Positions 22,568 to 36,463 of a stretch of DNA of 64,000 nucleotides are shown here, in pieces; within the stretch, counting starts at the first letter, position 1; every line of letters begins with the position of its first letter. A program made the translations under genes and the position numbers. This stretch comes from Adineta steineri (taxonomy: Eukaryota > Rotifera > Eurotatoria > Adinetida > Adinetidae), in assembly GCA_905250115.1 (NCBI GenBank), contig CAJNOI010000005.1:186001-250000 (forward strand), read 5' to 3'. The notes under the pieces are model-generated. The model had not been told where the DNA came from and searched no databases. It saw nothing but the letters and a program-made list of their open reading frames with translations.

Positions 22568-23618
22568 TCATTTTTGTTTCTTCTTGTTTGATAATAAGTT
22601 TTGTGTTGCATAACCAGTTGCTGGTACACCTGCATTTCCATAGATACTTGATGATATACGATTTATGTAATAGAGTGCAATTAATGAGAAAATAATACTA
22701 AAATTTAAATAAATATATATATGAAATTTGATCTAAAACAATGCATTTCTTTTTTCTATTATTATTCATAGAATTATTTATTATGCATTCTCTTGGGAAT
22801 TCAGCGGAAATTTTAACTCTATGTGATGTTAGAGTTATGTAAGCTTAGGCAAAAAAAATCAATTCTATTAATCATAGTACTATATTATATATTCAAACAA
22901 ATGTATCTAACCGAGGTTGATAGATCGAAGATAATTCTTGATAATTTCAAATTTTATATTCTCTAAGTAATTTTCAAAGTCATCATACTATCTTCGATAT
23001 TACACTGTTGTTTTAAATACTTATTCCGTTGTAGATAAAGTGTTCAAATATAGTTATAAGAAATAATGTTAATACTAAAGATAATAATCTAATCTTTTCC
23101 TGTCCTATTCCGGATAAAAATAGTCTTATACATTAGTTTCTTTTTATGTTCATTAATTATATTCTTACCAAGTAGTAACGCAAACTCGATGAACTAATCC
23201 ACAACAAATCATTGCGATAAATAAACAAGTTATAACTAAAATATTAATGAGAATAAAAACTAATTTTACAAAAGATTAAATTACCCTCAGGAATAATTCG
23301 TGCTTGATAACCCGGTCCAAAAGTATTCATTTCAAAATTGCTTACAGCCTTAAAATAAATAAAAATCAAAAACGATTTAAAAATTAATTAATATTTTTCT
23401 TAAAATACCGTTAAGAGTGAAATAAAAACCAATGAGCCAATAAAACCACCAATAATAGTCATTGGTTGATTTGATGCAAGTTGTGTACGAAATAATTGCA
23501 TTGACGCAAATAATAATAAACTAATGAGAAATGATAGTAGAAATGAGGTAGAATTTGATGCAGCTAAATAAAATAATAAATATAGAATATTTTATGAGAA
23601 CTTTTTTGATTTACCCAT
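22568..23618 (-). CDS. KRTCAP2: KRTCAP2 / KCP2, oligosaccharyltransferase subunit
   Basis: Small ER membrane subunit of the translocon-associated oligosaccharyltransferase (N-glycosylation). Exons in order: 23615-23618 (ATGG only), 23409-23563, 23285-23348, 23169-23235 and 22568-22697, giving 139 aa versus about 136 in human. Recognisable family stretches include SFLISLLLFASMQLFRTQLA, IIGGFIGSL, FGPGYQARIIPEV, CCGLVHRVCVTT and YYINRISSSIY. Multiple TM spans and a Lys-rich tail (NKKKQK) fit ER residence. The first coding exon holds only four coding nucleotides; it is supported because ATG|G plus exon 2 gives MAASNS in phase. The gene is divergently arranged with the Deltex-like gene 0.8 kb away. 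Confidence 0.92.
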
Positions 23619-24428
23619 ATTTAACAATAAATAATTATTTCAATCACAGAAAGCTTTTGTCAATCTATAAGCTAAAAAGAAAAACATAGCTGTTTTCATT
23701 TCAATATTAGAATAATTTGCATATTCAAATAAATGTTTTATTAACATCTTTATAATCATATAAATTCTTCTAGTTTAACTTCGGTCGTATCGAGAACAAA
23801 TAAAAAGAATCATTCATGCGATTCTGAACGATGTCAATCTATATGGATAAGAATAAATAAACATATATAATAAACCAGGGCGGCGAATATTGAATGAGTC
23901 ACTGAAAATAAACAAGCAAATCAAATATTTGAAAGATAATTATCATTTTTTTTATTTTGAAATTTTTGATTTTTTACATTGTATTATCATTCAATGTTAA
24001 CTTCTACTGAAAAATTTTTATTTTTTGAATATTAATGGATTTATTTAGTTAAAACGATTAACCAATAGAAATTTTGCATGAGTCATTGGTATAATTTTTC
24101 GAAGAATTTTATGCGCTTATAAGGCTTTCTTGACTAATGCTTGAAATGACGAAATAATCAGCAAATAATTTATTCATTAACTTTTTTTGCCGTGGAATTT
24201 TACTTTTATAATTATGATTCCATGTAATAAATATCATACATAATATGAAAAATAATTATTTATGTATTTTTTTGTTGTTTTCAAAAAATAATCAAAACGG
24301 GGTAAATTATTAAATAGATATTTTTCAAAATAAAATTTGATTCAAAAGGATATATTTGTTATGAAGTTCTTTCGAGTTATATTAATAATCAGAGTCTATT
24401 TCTTTCTTCAGACGTAACTGCCATAAAT
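23619..24428. other. Divergent intergenic region between KRTCAP2 and Deltex-like gene
   Basis: 810 bp that must hold both 5' flanks. AT-rich; no identifiable core-promoter motif, no gene. Confidence 0.5.
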
Positions 24429-26092
<1,664 letters not shown>

Positions 26093-26295
26093 AAAAGTTC
26101 ACAATATATTGAAAATATATTCATTAAATTATCAAATAAATTCTATTTTATAGCATGAAAAAATATTTTTTTATATGATCTATGTGATCTTTTTCTATGA
26201 TGATAATTTAAATATATCGTTTTGAATTATATTTTATAAAAGAATTTGTTTAAAAATATTTAGATTTTATATTTTTCTAAACTAATATGTAGATA

Positions 26296-27123
26296 ATGTT
26301 TACAGCTGATAAAATCGATGATAGTGGTGTTTGGTTAGGTGATATAACTTCAGCAGAAAATATTCAAGCTCTTGATGATAATAAAATTTCACATATTTTA
26401 ACAATACTTGACTATGAACCTAGAAATATTGATAAAAATCGTACATATTTATTTATTCATGCTGAAGATTTTCAATCAACTGATTTATTAACATCTGAAT
26501 TTGAAAAATGTTTTCAATTTATTGATAAAGCAATTGAACAAGGTCATCAAGTCTTAATTCATTGTCATGCAGGTGTATCACGTTCGGCAACAATAGCTGC
26601 TATGTATTTAATGCGTAAATATTCTTTAACACGTGAACAAGCAATAGAAAAATTAATTAATAAAAGACGTTATTGGTCTGTACTACCAAATGATAGTTTC
26701 TTACGGCAACTTGATTTATTTCATCAAATGAATTATAAAGTTGATATAGAAAATGAATTTTATAAAGAATTTCAAAAGAATCGATTTGATTTAAAATCAT
26801 CAACAGATAATGATGCATCGATTTTAATATTAACAGATGAGAATGAAAAAGAATATAAATGTCGAAATTGTCATATAAAATTATTTGCTAATAATGATAT
26901 ACAAAAACATGAAAAGGAATTAGGTATTCCTTGTAATGATCAAACTCAAATTTTTACATTTTTTCTTGATTGGATTGATGAAATTTTTACTAATCCTCAT
27001 GGTACAATAAATTGTCCAAATTGTAAAATTAGTTTAGGTGAATATTCACTTAAAGGTCTACGTTGTCATTGTCATCAATGGATAAAACCTGCTTTTATAT
27101 TTCAATGTCAATTGATTGAATAA
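26296..27123 (+). CDS. DUSP12: Dual-specificity phosphatase DUSP12/YVH1
   Basis: A 275-aa single-exon gene. The phosphatase domain (about 8-150) has the P-loop HCHAGVSRS with catalytic Cys90 and Arg96 and an upstream acidic loop around residue 58. The C-terminal half carries the YVH1-type zinc-binding region: YKCRNCHIKLF, a His and Cys about 20 residues later, then CPNCKISLGEYS and CHCHQWIKPAF. YVH1 proteins act in 60S ribosome maturation, releasing Mrt4 from pre-60S particles, largely through the zinc domain. It lies 203 bp after the Deltex-like gene on the same strand. No introns were found, unusual among its neighbours. Confidence 0.92.
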   Translation: MFTADKIDDSGVWLGDITSAENIQALDDNKISHILTILDYEPRNIDKNRTYLFIHAEDFQSTDLLTSEFEKCFQFIDKAIEQGHQVLIHCHAGVSRSATIAAMYLMRKYSLTREQAIEKLINKRRYWSVLPNDSFLRQLDLFHQMNYKVDIENEFYKEFQKNRFDLKSSTDNDASILILTDENEKEYKCRNCHIKLFANNDIQKHEKELGIPCNDQTQIFTFFLDWIDEIFTNPHGTINCPNCKISLGEYSLKGLRCHCHQWIKPAFIFQCQLIE

Positions 27124-27704
27124 AACTAAACTACTTTATCGATTTTTTTATATCTATATATGTATGCATGCCCACCTTGATTTATAATAAAATAACGGAT
27201 AAGAATTAATGATCATCTTTGACTTTCCTATGAATTACACAACGATAATAAACCAAATTCTTTTTATCGTGGTCAATGTATCTATTTGAGAGATAAAAGA
27301 AAAGAGGGAAAGAATGTTTCTCCACTTTTCTTTTTATCGGATGGTTAGTATTTGTTAATGTCTTAACTTTCACTTCATCATTCGAATCGATGATGTTAAA
27401 CAATCTCGTTCGTCTCTTTCTCTCACACACTCTCTCTCTATCATCATTTGATCATAAATACTAAATTCTAGTCATGTTTGTACGTGTGTATGCTAGAGAA
27501 AATCGTATTGATCGAATGTTTACATATATGCGAATATTTCACGGCCATCATCATTCTCTTATTGTATATTTGAATAACACGACAAAAGAGAAAAATTTGA
27601 GAAGTGAGTTACTTGATTTCTTTTTCTTTTATCAACTCTAATCATCTCTTATTTCTTTCTTTTTTACTTAGTAAGAAATGATTATAATAAATTAAATAAC
27701 AAAA
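27124..27704. other. Intergenic, no gene seen
   Basis: The 3' flank of DUSP12 and 5' flank of the PLPPR-like gene. A short TC-rich tract lies near 27412-27440. No gene supported. Confidence 0.5.
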
Positions 27705-29552
27705 ATGGATGCACGATCTCGCATGTATATCTATTAATTAATAATAATTCTTATACTTCTTCTTTTATCTATTATAGAAGTGGACCTTATACTGAAGGAA
27801 CAGCTGAATATGTTCGACATGGTGGTCGATATGCATTAGCTACAGCTGTTCTTGATAGCATTGTACTTGTATTTGCTATTGTTATAGCATTTCTTCTACG
27901 GTAGATAGAAATATATATATATATATTAAATAATAAATAATTAAATTAAATTTCTAGAGCATCAGATATATTTCCTGTTCGACAACAACGTTTTTTATGT
28001 GATGATGCTCGTTATTATCAATCATATGAAGATGCTAATACAGAACGAAATTATATAATACTTTCGAATCTTACTCTATATATTTTATGTTTAGCTGTTC
28101 CAATTCTTACAGTATGAAGAAATATATATAATAAATCTTTTCCTATATATTCTATATTCTTTTGTAGATTTCAATAATTGAACTTATACGTTCATTTATA
28201 ACATATAATTCTTATCGAGCTCGTTTTGCTATTCGATTTAAAGAATGTCTTATTCGAGCATTAGCTCGTATTCTCAAATATACTTGTAAATTTATTTATT
28301 TTCTGAGTTAATTAATAGAAAACTTTTCTTTCTAGCTGTATTTATCTTTGGTGCATTAGCAACTACTGTTCTTACAGATATTTTAAAAATTATGTCAGGT
28401 CGTTTAAGACCTTACTTTTTAACTTTATGTAATCCAGATCAAGTATCATGTAATGGGATGGGTATGTTTAAATAATAATTGTTTGTTTAAGTATCATTCA
28501 TATTTTTAAAGGTTTAACTGATGCTGAATTTGTATGTCTTTCAAGGAATATGACTGGATTATTACGAGATGCTAGGTATATGAAAATAAATAATTTATAT
28601 TTTAATAATTAACCTTACTTGTCTATTAAGACTTTCTTTTCCATCATTACATGCTTCATTGTCAATGTATAGTGCAATATTTCTTGCAGTATGTTAATAA
28701 TATTTTGTTTCTTTTTATATTTAGTTTTTGTATATTAAATAAATAGATTTATCTTCATCATGGAATACGTATTGAACGTGTTCGAATTGTTAAACCATTT
28801 CTTATTTTATCAATAATTACATTATCAATTGTAGCTGGTGGTGTTCGATTAGCTAGTAATAAAAATCATTGGGAAGATGTTGCATTTGGATTTGCATTAG
28901 GAGCAATGATTGCTACTTATTTAGTAGAATAAAATTTGTTAAATATTGAATTTGATTTATTTTTCGAGTTATTATAGATGAAAACTCTTCGATCAACAAA
29001 ACCATTTGTTGGAACACCATTAGCAAAAGTTGGAAATTATGATGATTATCAAAGTTATGTTGAGGATCATGTACAATATAATAAAGAAGTATGTTTACTC
29101 TTTAAAAACATTTTTTTTAAAAGAAAGTTTACTTCAATATAGATGGATGCAACATATGCTCCAGGTATGGATGCTGTTTATCAAACAACAGGTCATAGTG
29201 TAAGTGGTCCTGAACAATTTTCATTACAACCGAGTGCATCACAAGGTATATTATCATTAATTTTCACATATTAGAATAGACTTCGTATATGTATACAATA
29301 TTTTTAGGTCATATAGCTGGTGGTTTTGCTCGTCATCGATACGATTTGAGAACTCAAATGCAGCAACAACAACAACAAGCAGCAGCTGCTCTTGCTGCTC
29401 AACAGATTCCATTAGATAAGACAGGTGCTGTAGTCGGTCGTGGAGAAGCAACTAATGGTGTTGTACAACACCTTGTTCATCAAATTCAACATCAACCACA
29501 TACATCAACAAGTAGTCAACGTGCAAGTACATCAATGAGTGCATTTAGATAA
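27705..29552 (+). CDS. PLPPR-like: Phospholipid phosphatase-related (PLPPR/LPPR) membrane protein
   Basis: Eleven exons: 27705-27724, 27778-27900, 27958-28111, 28168-28285, 28336-28461, 28512-28575, 28631-28688, 28747-28923, 28978-29088, 29143-29245 and 29308-29552, giving 432 aa. It has the six-TM PAP2 fold. C1 is intact as Lys156-x6-Arg163-Pro164 (KIMSGRLRP). C2 reads FPSLHAS with His209, with Leu where active enzymes have Gly. In C3 (RLASNKNHWEDV) Asn261 sits where lipid phosphatases have the catalytic His, a known feature of PLPPR proteins. SFPSLHASLSMYSA resembles PLPPR more than LPP enzymes. The C-terminal 110 residues are Gln/Ala/Thr-rich, cytosolic and poorly conserved. PLPPR proteins shape membranes and protrusions without being phosphatases; the same role here is inference. 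Confidence 0.88.
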
Positions 29553-32459
29553 AATATTATTACATTAGTAATATAAAATGACATCAACAATCTTTTATCT
29601 CAACATAAGTTTCTTTTTCTTGTTGCATTCAGGGAGCTTAAAAATTCATCAGTAGAATGTTTTTTTTTCTTAATCATTTTATTTTTTGCTTTAAATTCAA
29701 AAATTTGCATTAAAAAGAAAACGCTTTTGCCATATAATTATTCAAATTATTAACACTTATCTGTTCTTAGCATCAATTTTATTACAAATATTTTTTTTTT
29801 GATTTAATAATTACTGAGAATGTTCAAATAATATACTTTCATGAATTAACTTTTAACGAGATAAATCAAAAGTCCCGAGAACTCTGATTCTCTCAATTTT
29901 TTGCAAGAAAGTTTTGTTTTTTTATAATATTAATGTCAATAGCTGAGAAAAATAAACTACAATGAAGAGATTGAAAATGTCTATAAGAAAGGAAATATCA
30001 ATAGCTATCATTATTCTGGAACATTTAATTACGTTTTTATATGCTCATTCATATTCATTATTGCATGATTTTATCGTCGAAAAAAAATCTATATTTCGTT
30101 GTACTATAATATCATTGTTTATGTAGAGAATTAGTATACTTCATGTTAATCTGATTATTCTCGATAGGGCACAGATAAGAGACACACAATAATAGAGACA
30201 TTAATGCTTTAAAATAACAAGCAATTCTTTAAATAATTTAACTGCATATCGTCTCGAATAGAAATTATGCTATATCCCTAGCCATGCCAACGTTTTATTT
30301 CCAAAATGTCTATTCAATATTTGAAAAAACTAACTTATAAGAAGAAGAAAAAAGTTTATTTCTACCAATTGAATTGTCAAGCATTTTGCACAGTAGGAAA
30401 TTGATACAGTGTCTGATCAGCAATGAAAAGAGGATAATTTGAGCAAGGTTGTCAGTATATAAATGAATTAGAAATATCATGCTGAGAACACTAGTCAATA
30501 TAAGAGTCATTTAAGTGATGACAATTCAAAATTACGACATCACCTACTGTTCACAAAACAACAATATATGAATAACTGATTGACAAATAGAAAGAAAAGA
30601 AACATTTCAAGATGAACTTATAAGTAATCAATTTTCAGACGTAATATTTAGAAGACATTTATTTTAAAATATAGAATAATTCCATACAGATGTAAAAAAA
30701 AGTATCTAATTTTGGTTGCATCAAACATGCTATCTGTTGATGTTATAGAAGATTAAAAGCTTTTAAAGTTTTTCTTAATATTATTATAAATTTACAAAAT
30801 ATTGATTTTCTGCATTGATAGATTACAATGAATATTGACAATATATGTATAGATTGATCCTTTTATGTTTTTTCACCTTCTAAAAATGTGACACCTGCCC
30901 ATTTTCTCGCACTCCATCATTTATACACGAGCGAACGTTCATTGTATTGTTTGTTAAATGTGTTCAAAGCAAGAACAGAATATTCGCAGTACAAAGTTAT
31001 CATCACACTCGACTGTCGATTTCCTGTGTTCGTTATTGTAGGCACGCTTTTTTATGTCTCATTGATTACCTTCCTTTTTTTTATCGGTGTTACCCCTGCA
31101 CAATGTTAACTGAAGGACCGGATCTTTCTAATTATATATTTCTCACCTGTTCGTGATAATCTATGTTTCGTCCATTTTTTTCAATCGAATTGGAAATCGA
31201 CATATCCCTCAAGGATATATCCGCTTACTGAACAATCATTAAAAGGATAAAATAATATCAGCGGTATCGGTTAAATAACCTTTCTGCTATTGTATTTTCT
31301 CTTCTAACAAAAGAAGAAAAGTAGCAAAACAAATAGTTAGCTGCGCTTCATCGCATCTACTGATAATCAACATCTTTACAACTTATCATCATCATCTGTT
31401 CAAATCATTTATTTCCATACAAACCAAACACACACACACACACGTTTTACATTGATTTTGTTCATAATCAATAAAATAATATAAAGACACAAGTTCCATA
31501 TTCTTCTTTCATCTTTCATCTTCAGTTATACAAAATGTTGTTAATTCGAGACAAGAAAAGAGAGAGAGACGCCGGTGATTCTTCACTCTTCACATTCATC
31601 GTCAAACTTCCGTTTGTTTTTTTTCTATTCTTTTGATTTTTCACTCAACTATGACAAAACTGCACAATACACACACACTTCTCTCATCATCATCATTTTT
31701 ATCAATAAAAATCTCATTTGCAAAAAGAAAAAGAAAAAGACAAATTCACGATCAATAATTAAAATGTTGTTAATAGATGATGACTTGTAATAGATCGCAT
31801 CTACTTTGATCTTTGAAATATTTCCATCAATAAGAAGAAGAAGAAGAAGAAGAAGAATGACGTTAATTCCAGAATATAAGTTAAATAGTTGTTGGGCGAC
31901 GACAGACGTAAGATGGATCGAAAAGTGTGCGTGCTTTTCCGTGTAGACAAACAGTGTCATTTTATGTTTAGATAAAGAATGAAAGAGTGAGAGAAAGAGA
32001 TCGAGTATAAATGAGTTAATTACTCTAAATCTTTTTTATTATTATCAATATTGACTCATTATTTTGAAAAGTGATGAAAGATTTCATATGAATTTTGATA
32101 TAATAACACACTATCTGAAAAACTAGCTTTCAATTGATTCGTTTTGTTTTTTTTTGGTATGAAATTGATATGAAAATGGTGAATTGATGTTCTAATAAGA
32201 GAAGAAAAGAAAAGGAAAAGGGAAAAGTAGCCATTCTCTTTATTCATTTGTGTGTTTCTGTTTGAATAAGGAAGAGAGAGGGAGAGAGAAAAGGAGAGAA
32301 AAAGAGAAAGTGTTAATGAACAGTTTTGTGATTGTGTATGTATTCTTTTTTTTGTGAAATATTGATGAAGAAGAAGAAGACAATTGTGTTCACAGATTAG
32401 AATAGCTTCATTATTACTATTATTATTGGTGTGTATTTATTATATTTAAAGAAGAAACA
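29553..32459. other. Intergenic; second half is the right-arm 5' flank
   Basis: 29553-30884 is AT-rich with no gene seen. 30885-32459 is the inverted copy of the left-arm flank and precedes the right protocadherin-like gene. It holds AC, GA and AAG microsatellites (about 31430, 32270 and 31832-31857). Open frames here have no counterpart in the left arm and are not genes. Confidence 0.6.
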
Positions 32460-35400
32460 ATGAAATTATTATTTAATATTTATCTCTTATATTATATAAC
32501 AAAAGAGATAATGTCAACAACATCAATAAAAACTTATTCAACAATAAATGTAAAAGAAAATGTGAAAATCAATACAAAAATCTATGAATTCAATGAACTA
32601 AATAATAAAAATGAAATGAAATTAATTCTTTTGAATTTAAGTGGATTTGAAAGAAATTATTTTGAAATTAAAAATCAAAATCTTTATACAATCAATGAAA
32701 TTGATCGTGAAGACTTTTTAAATTCAAAGAAATGTTTTGATCGATCATATTGTTTGATTGAACTTCATATTCTTGTTAATGATGGTCAACAATATTGGGT
32801 TATACCAATCCATATTGTCGAGTAAATTTCTTTTTCTTTTTCTTTTAATTTTAATTTAAAACTTATCTTTTTTTATTAAAGTGAAAATGATAATAAACCA
32901 CAATTTCGAAATTCGTTAATTGAATTAAAATTTAATGAAAATATTCCGAATGGTTATCAAATCCCCTTTGAAGGTGCATTAGATATTGATGAAGGTTTAA
33001 ATGGACAAATTTATTATAAACTCGAATGTTTATCATTAGTAAATAGACGAGAAAATTGTTTTCCATTATTTGAATTAAAAATTCTTTCCCAATCAAGATT
33101 ATTAAATCAATATGATCAATTAGCAATAAAATTTAATTCAACATCATTAATATTGGAAAATGAAGATTTAAAATCTGAATATAAATTAATATTAAATGCA
33201 TTTGATTCTGGTAGGGATATACAATTAAATAATTCAATGAGAATAAATATTAAAATTGATAAAAAACAAATTGATAAACCAAAATTTACCAAATTAAAAT
33301 ACGAATTTCTAATAAAAACTTCTTCATTATCATTAGAAAAGGGACAAAAATTAGGAATAATAAACGCTAAATCAAATGATAAAAATCAATTAATATTTTA
33401 TAAAATTCTAAATCAAACAAATGATATCGAAATCAATTCTTTAACAGGTGAATTAATTTTATTAAATGAAAATATTTTATTAAATAATATAAATGAAATA
33501 AATTTACTTGTTGAATCATTTTATCAATTAGAAAAGTATTCTCATTTAAAATCTTTAACAAATGTTGAAATTTACTTTCGTTTAATAAATCAAATCAATA
33601 ATATCTCATTAAATTATTTTAATCAATCAAAATCTTTATCAATTATTTCCAAATCACAAAATATATTTTCTATCGAAAAAAATTCTTTATTCAATAAACA
33701 AATTTTATTTCATATATCAATTGAAAATTCATTTTATTTATCTGATAAATATATTCTTTATTTACAAAATTATCAAACAATATTTTCATTAGAATTTATT
33801 TCATTAAATCATTTTACTTTAATTATTCACAACTCATCTTTAGAAGAATTGAATTATTTATTAAATATTAAAATTAAATATGAATTAACAGATGATTTCT
33901 TACCGGATTTAGTCATTCAATTAGTTTTTATTAATCCATCCTTGTCTTCAATTGGTTTTAATCAATCGTTGAATATTTGTGAAGAAAATTTTATTTATTT
34001 TCTTCATTCAAATAATTCAACAAGAAAATTAAAAGTTTTTCAAACAAATTTAAATGTTTCGAATTTTTCAAATTTTATTTATTCATCAGCAAATCAAAGT
34101 CAATTTATAATTATAAATCAATGTCAAATGATATCTGTTGATGATAATGAAAATGATTTTTATGCAGATAATTTAATTGATTATGAATTATGTTCATTAA
34201 TAAATAATATTTGTTATAATATAACAATGAATAAAAATTTTTTATTGAGAAAAAATTCACTTATAAATCTTTTTTTAACATTAAGACCAATTGAAATAAT
34301 GATATTTATATTTTCATTCATATTTATTATTGGAACAATAATATTATTTATCATTATTTGTCGATTGAAAGGAATTAATTTGTGTTTAAAGATAAAAAAT
34401 TATTTATTTTATGGAAAAAAATATGGTTTAAGAAATGCTCAACGTCTCTCAACTACAAAAATGACTGTAAGTTGAATTTAGAAAATATTTAATTATATGA
34501 GCAAAACCGTTTGTTAGCAACGTAAAGATGTGCGTGACCGGATCTCCGTACCTAGAGCCAAGAACATATTAGATTCTAGATGGCTATGATCGGGACTGAT
34601 AAAAAATGAGGTACCGGAGTTAGTCCGGAACCAGAAAAACCTGGTCTCACACATCTCTGGATGTTGTAAAGGAATCATCTTTGAAGATGTTTGTTGAGAG
34701 AAGTTATCATTAGGAGTTGGCGGTTTTACTTTAAAAAATTAAGAACAACATTTTTGGAATCTAAATAATACAGTCTATAGACAATTCAAAGCGACGTGAT
34801 AGAGTAAGAATATACTAAAGAAAAATTGATCTTATAATTAAATGAGAAGTATGAGAAGAAATCGAAAAGGTACAAATCCTTTCTTGGATGTTTGAGACAA
34901 TAATAAGACAGATATTTTTGTTTTGCGACTTAATAAGATCCCTAAGAGTGCCGTTTTTATGATGAAAATTTTATCATAGATGTGACTTGGGTCTAAAATT
35001 TTCTTCATATAGGTCGACTGATATTCGCTAATTACTTATTAATTAATTCATTTTAATTAAGTATTAGCTCAAAGTGACAATATTTCTACATATATCTATG
35101 CTAAAAGAATTTATTCTAGAGAAACGCCCTAGTAAAAAAATAAAGGCGGTAAATGTCGTATTCTTTTGATATATCAGAATATAAAAATAAATAATTTATT
35201 TCTTTAGCAAAGAATACATTCAATTGTTATTCGAGAATCTCAATCACCTTCAATTCAATCAATAAAACGTAGTAAGTTTTCTTTATTTTATTGTATATCT
35301 ATTTATTTATTTATCGACTTTTCTAGAACCATATGTATATAATATAGATGGATTAATTGAACAAGAAGTAATTCCATCTATGAATATATCACCTAATATA

Positions 35401-35580
35401 CCAATGTCGTTATCATGTACATCATCAATTGAACGAAATGAAAGAATAGAATCAAATATTGAAAATGAAAGAACATGTCGAACATTGATGTCATCATATG
35501 GACAAGAGACAAAACAATTATTAGAAATGATGTCATCAAATCATGATTTGAATACATCAAGATTAGCTTCTGAAGTCTAA
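32460..35580 (+). CDS. Protocadherin-like adhesion protein, right copy
   Basis: Exons 32460-32821, 32882-34466, 35208-35271 and 35327-35580, giving 754 aa. The splice phases and exon sizes match the left copy (exons 1 and 3 are identical in length). The first exon differs from the left copy at only two of about 120 residues. The big second exon is strongly diverged and differs by indels, although DENDNKPQF, IPFEGALDIDEGLNGQI, LSQSRLLNQYDQLA and NDIEINSLTGELILLNENIL are shared. It has one TM span (IFSFIFIIGTIILFIIICRL) and a tail ending in the same SRLASEV. Both copies are open throughout, so both are probably functional. Ligands are unknown. Confidence 0.85.
34526..34656. repeat. MITE-like insertion in intron of right copy
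   Basis: A GC-richer block with imperfect terminal inverted repeats: it begins agatgtgcgtgacc and ends with ggtctcacacatct. Internal segments (ggatctccgtacct, aggtaccggag) are also complementary. The equivalent left-arm intron lacks it, so it appears to have been inserted, or lost, after the duplication. Confidence 0.55.
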
Positions 35581-36166
35581 TTGTTATGTTTATCTTTTTT
35601 AGTTCTTTTTTGTTTTGGTTGTAGCAATGTCTGTCTGTTTGTTGTGAATTATAAACTATATATCAGCTAATAAACAGTTTCATGCTGCAGAATTTGATAT
35701 TTTGAAACTTATTTTCTTTTAGAGAAAAGATTACGCGTGGAAACATCAGTATATTCATTATTTCGTATAAGATGAATCAACAAAAAAGAAAATATTTGGG
35801 AAATACAAAATCATCTTCTGGATCCCCTAATATTTATAATATAAATCATTTTATTATTATAGAGTTAGATTAATGAGAATGTGGATGAAATAGAGTAGTC
35901 GTACCCACACTCACCCTCAGTTTATAATGTTTATATTAACGATGCCATGTTTTATGCTTGGATTATTAGTTATTATCTTTATTATTTCGTTTGTCAAATA
36001 CAAAAGATGGTTGAATTTATAAGTTGATATCAACAGACAATAAGTCGAAAATGTTACATTATATTAAACTTTTTAATCTTGATATTTTCTTGCGTTCAGT
36101 TATCACGTGAACGTAAACATGATACTCGAACAGACTCGCCTATGTCAAAAATATTCAAATTATTTA
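35581..36166. other. Intergenic, no gene seen
   Basis: No homology to the left-arm 3' flank is obvious, so the duplication ends at the gene. A GT-rich hairpin-like stretch with acccacactcaccc lies at 35893-35925. Confidence 0.45.
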
Positions 36167-36463
36167 TTATAAGTCTTTTATAAAATTTAATATACCTGGT
36201 GTACTCGTATGGATTGGTATCGCACCTTTAGCTAATATGGTTCTTCGTTCTGAATAAGTGAGATCTTGCTTGAAGAAGTGTTGACTACAGACACGTTCTG
36301 TTTTTGCCACGCTGAGATTATTACAGTTGATCGACAAAATATCACACCATTTTTTTAGTATTGTAAGATTAGTTGGAAGGTGAAAAAGTGCAACTTTACG
36401 TCGACCTTGACCAACATCACCGTATTTCTTTCCACAACCAACAACGATACAAGTAGCAGGCAT
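36167..36463 (-). CDS. THAP-domain protein, domain only
   Basis: 98 aa in a single exon. The C2CH zinc module is Cys5, Cys10, Cys59, His62, within the THAP spacing, with the conserved Trp39, Pro30 in FHLPT, and a GAIPIHTS stretch in place of the usual AVPTIF motif. THAP domains bind DNA and are shared by transcription regulators and P-element-like transposases. Nothing follows the domain before the stop, so it is either a small DNA-binding protein, the first exon of a longer gene, or a remnant of a P-type element. No downstream transposase or inverted repeats were seen. Confidence 0.75.
   Translation of the reverse strand: MPATCIVVGCGKKYGDVGQGRRKVALFHLPTNLTILKKWCDILSINCNNLSVAKTERVCSQHFFKQDLTYSERRTILAKGAIPIHTSTPGILNFIKDL

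Larger units (their letters stand above)
30885..35580. repeat. Right arm of the inverted duplication
   Basis: Inverted relative to 12950-17530, separated from it by 13.4 kb of single-copy genes. It keeps the same exon structure for the protocadherin-like gene. It differs by an extra GC-richer segment in its second intron (34526-34656) and by substitutions concentrated in the large exon. Confidence 0.9.

Noticed and set aside
30888-31156. Two overlapping frames in the right-arm flank
   Set aside because: The left-arm counterpart (about 17250-17530) has many indels and no matching open frame, so protein coding is not supported.
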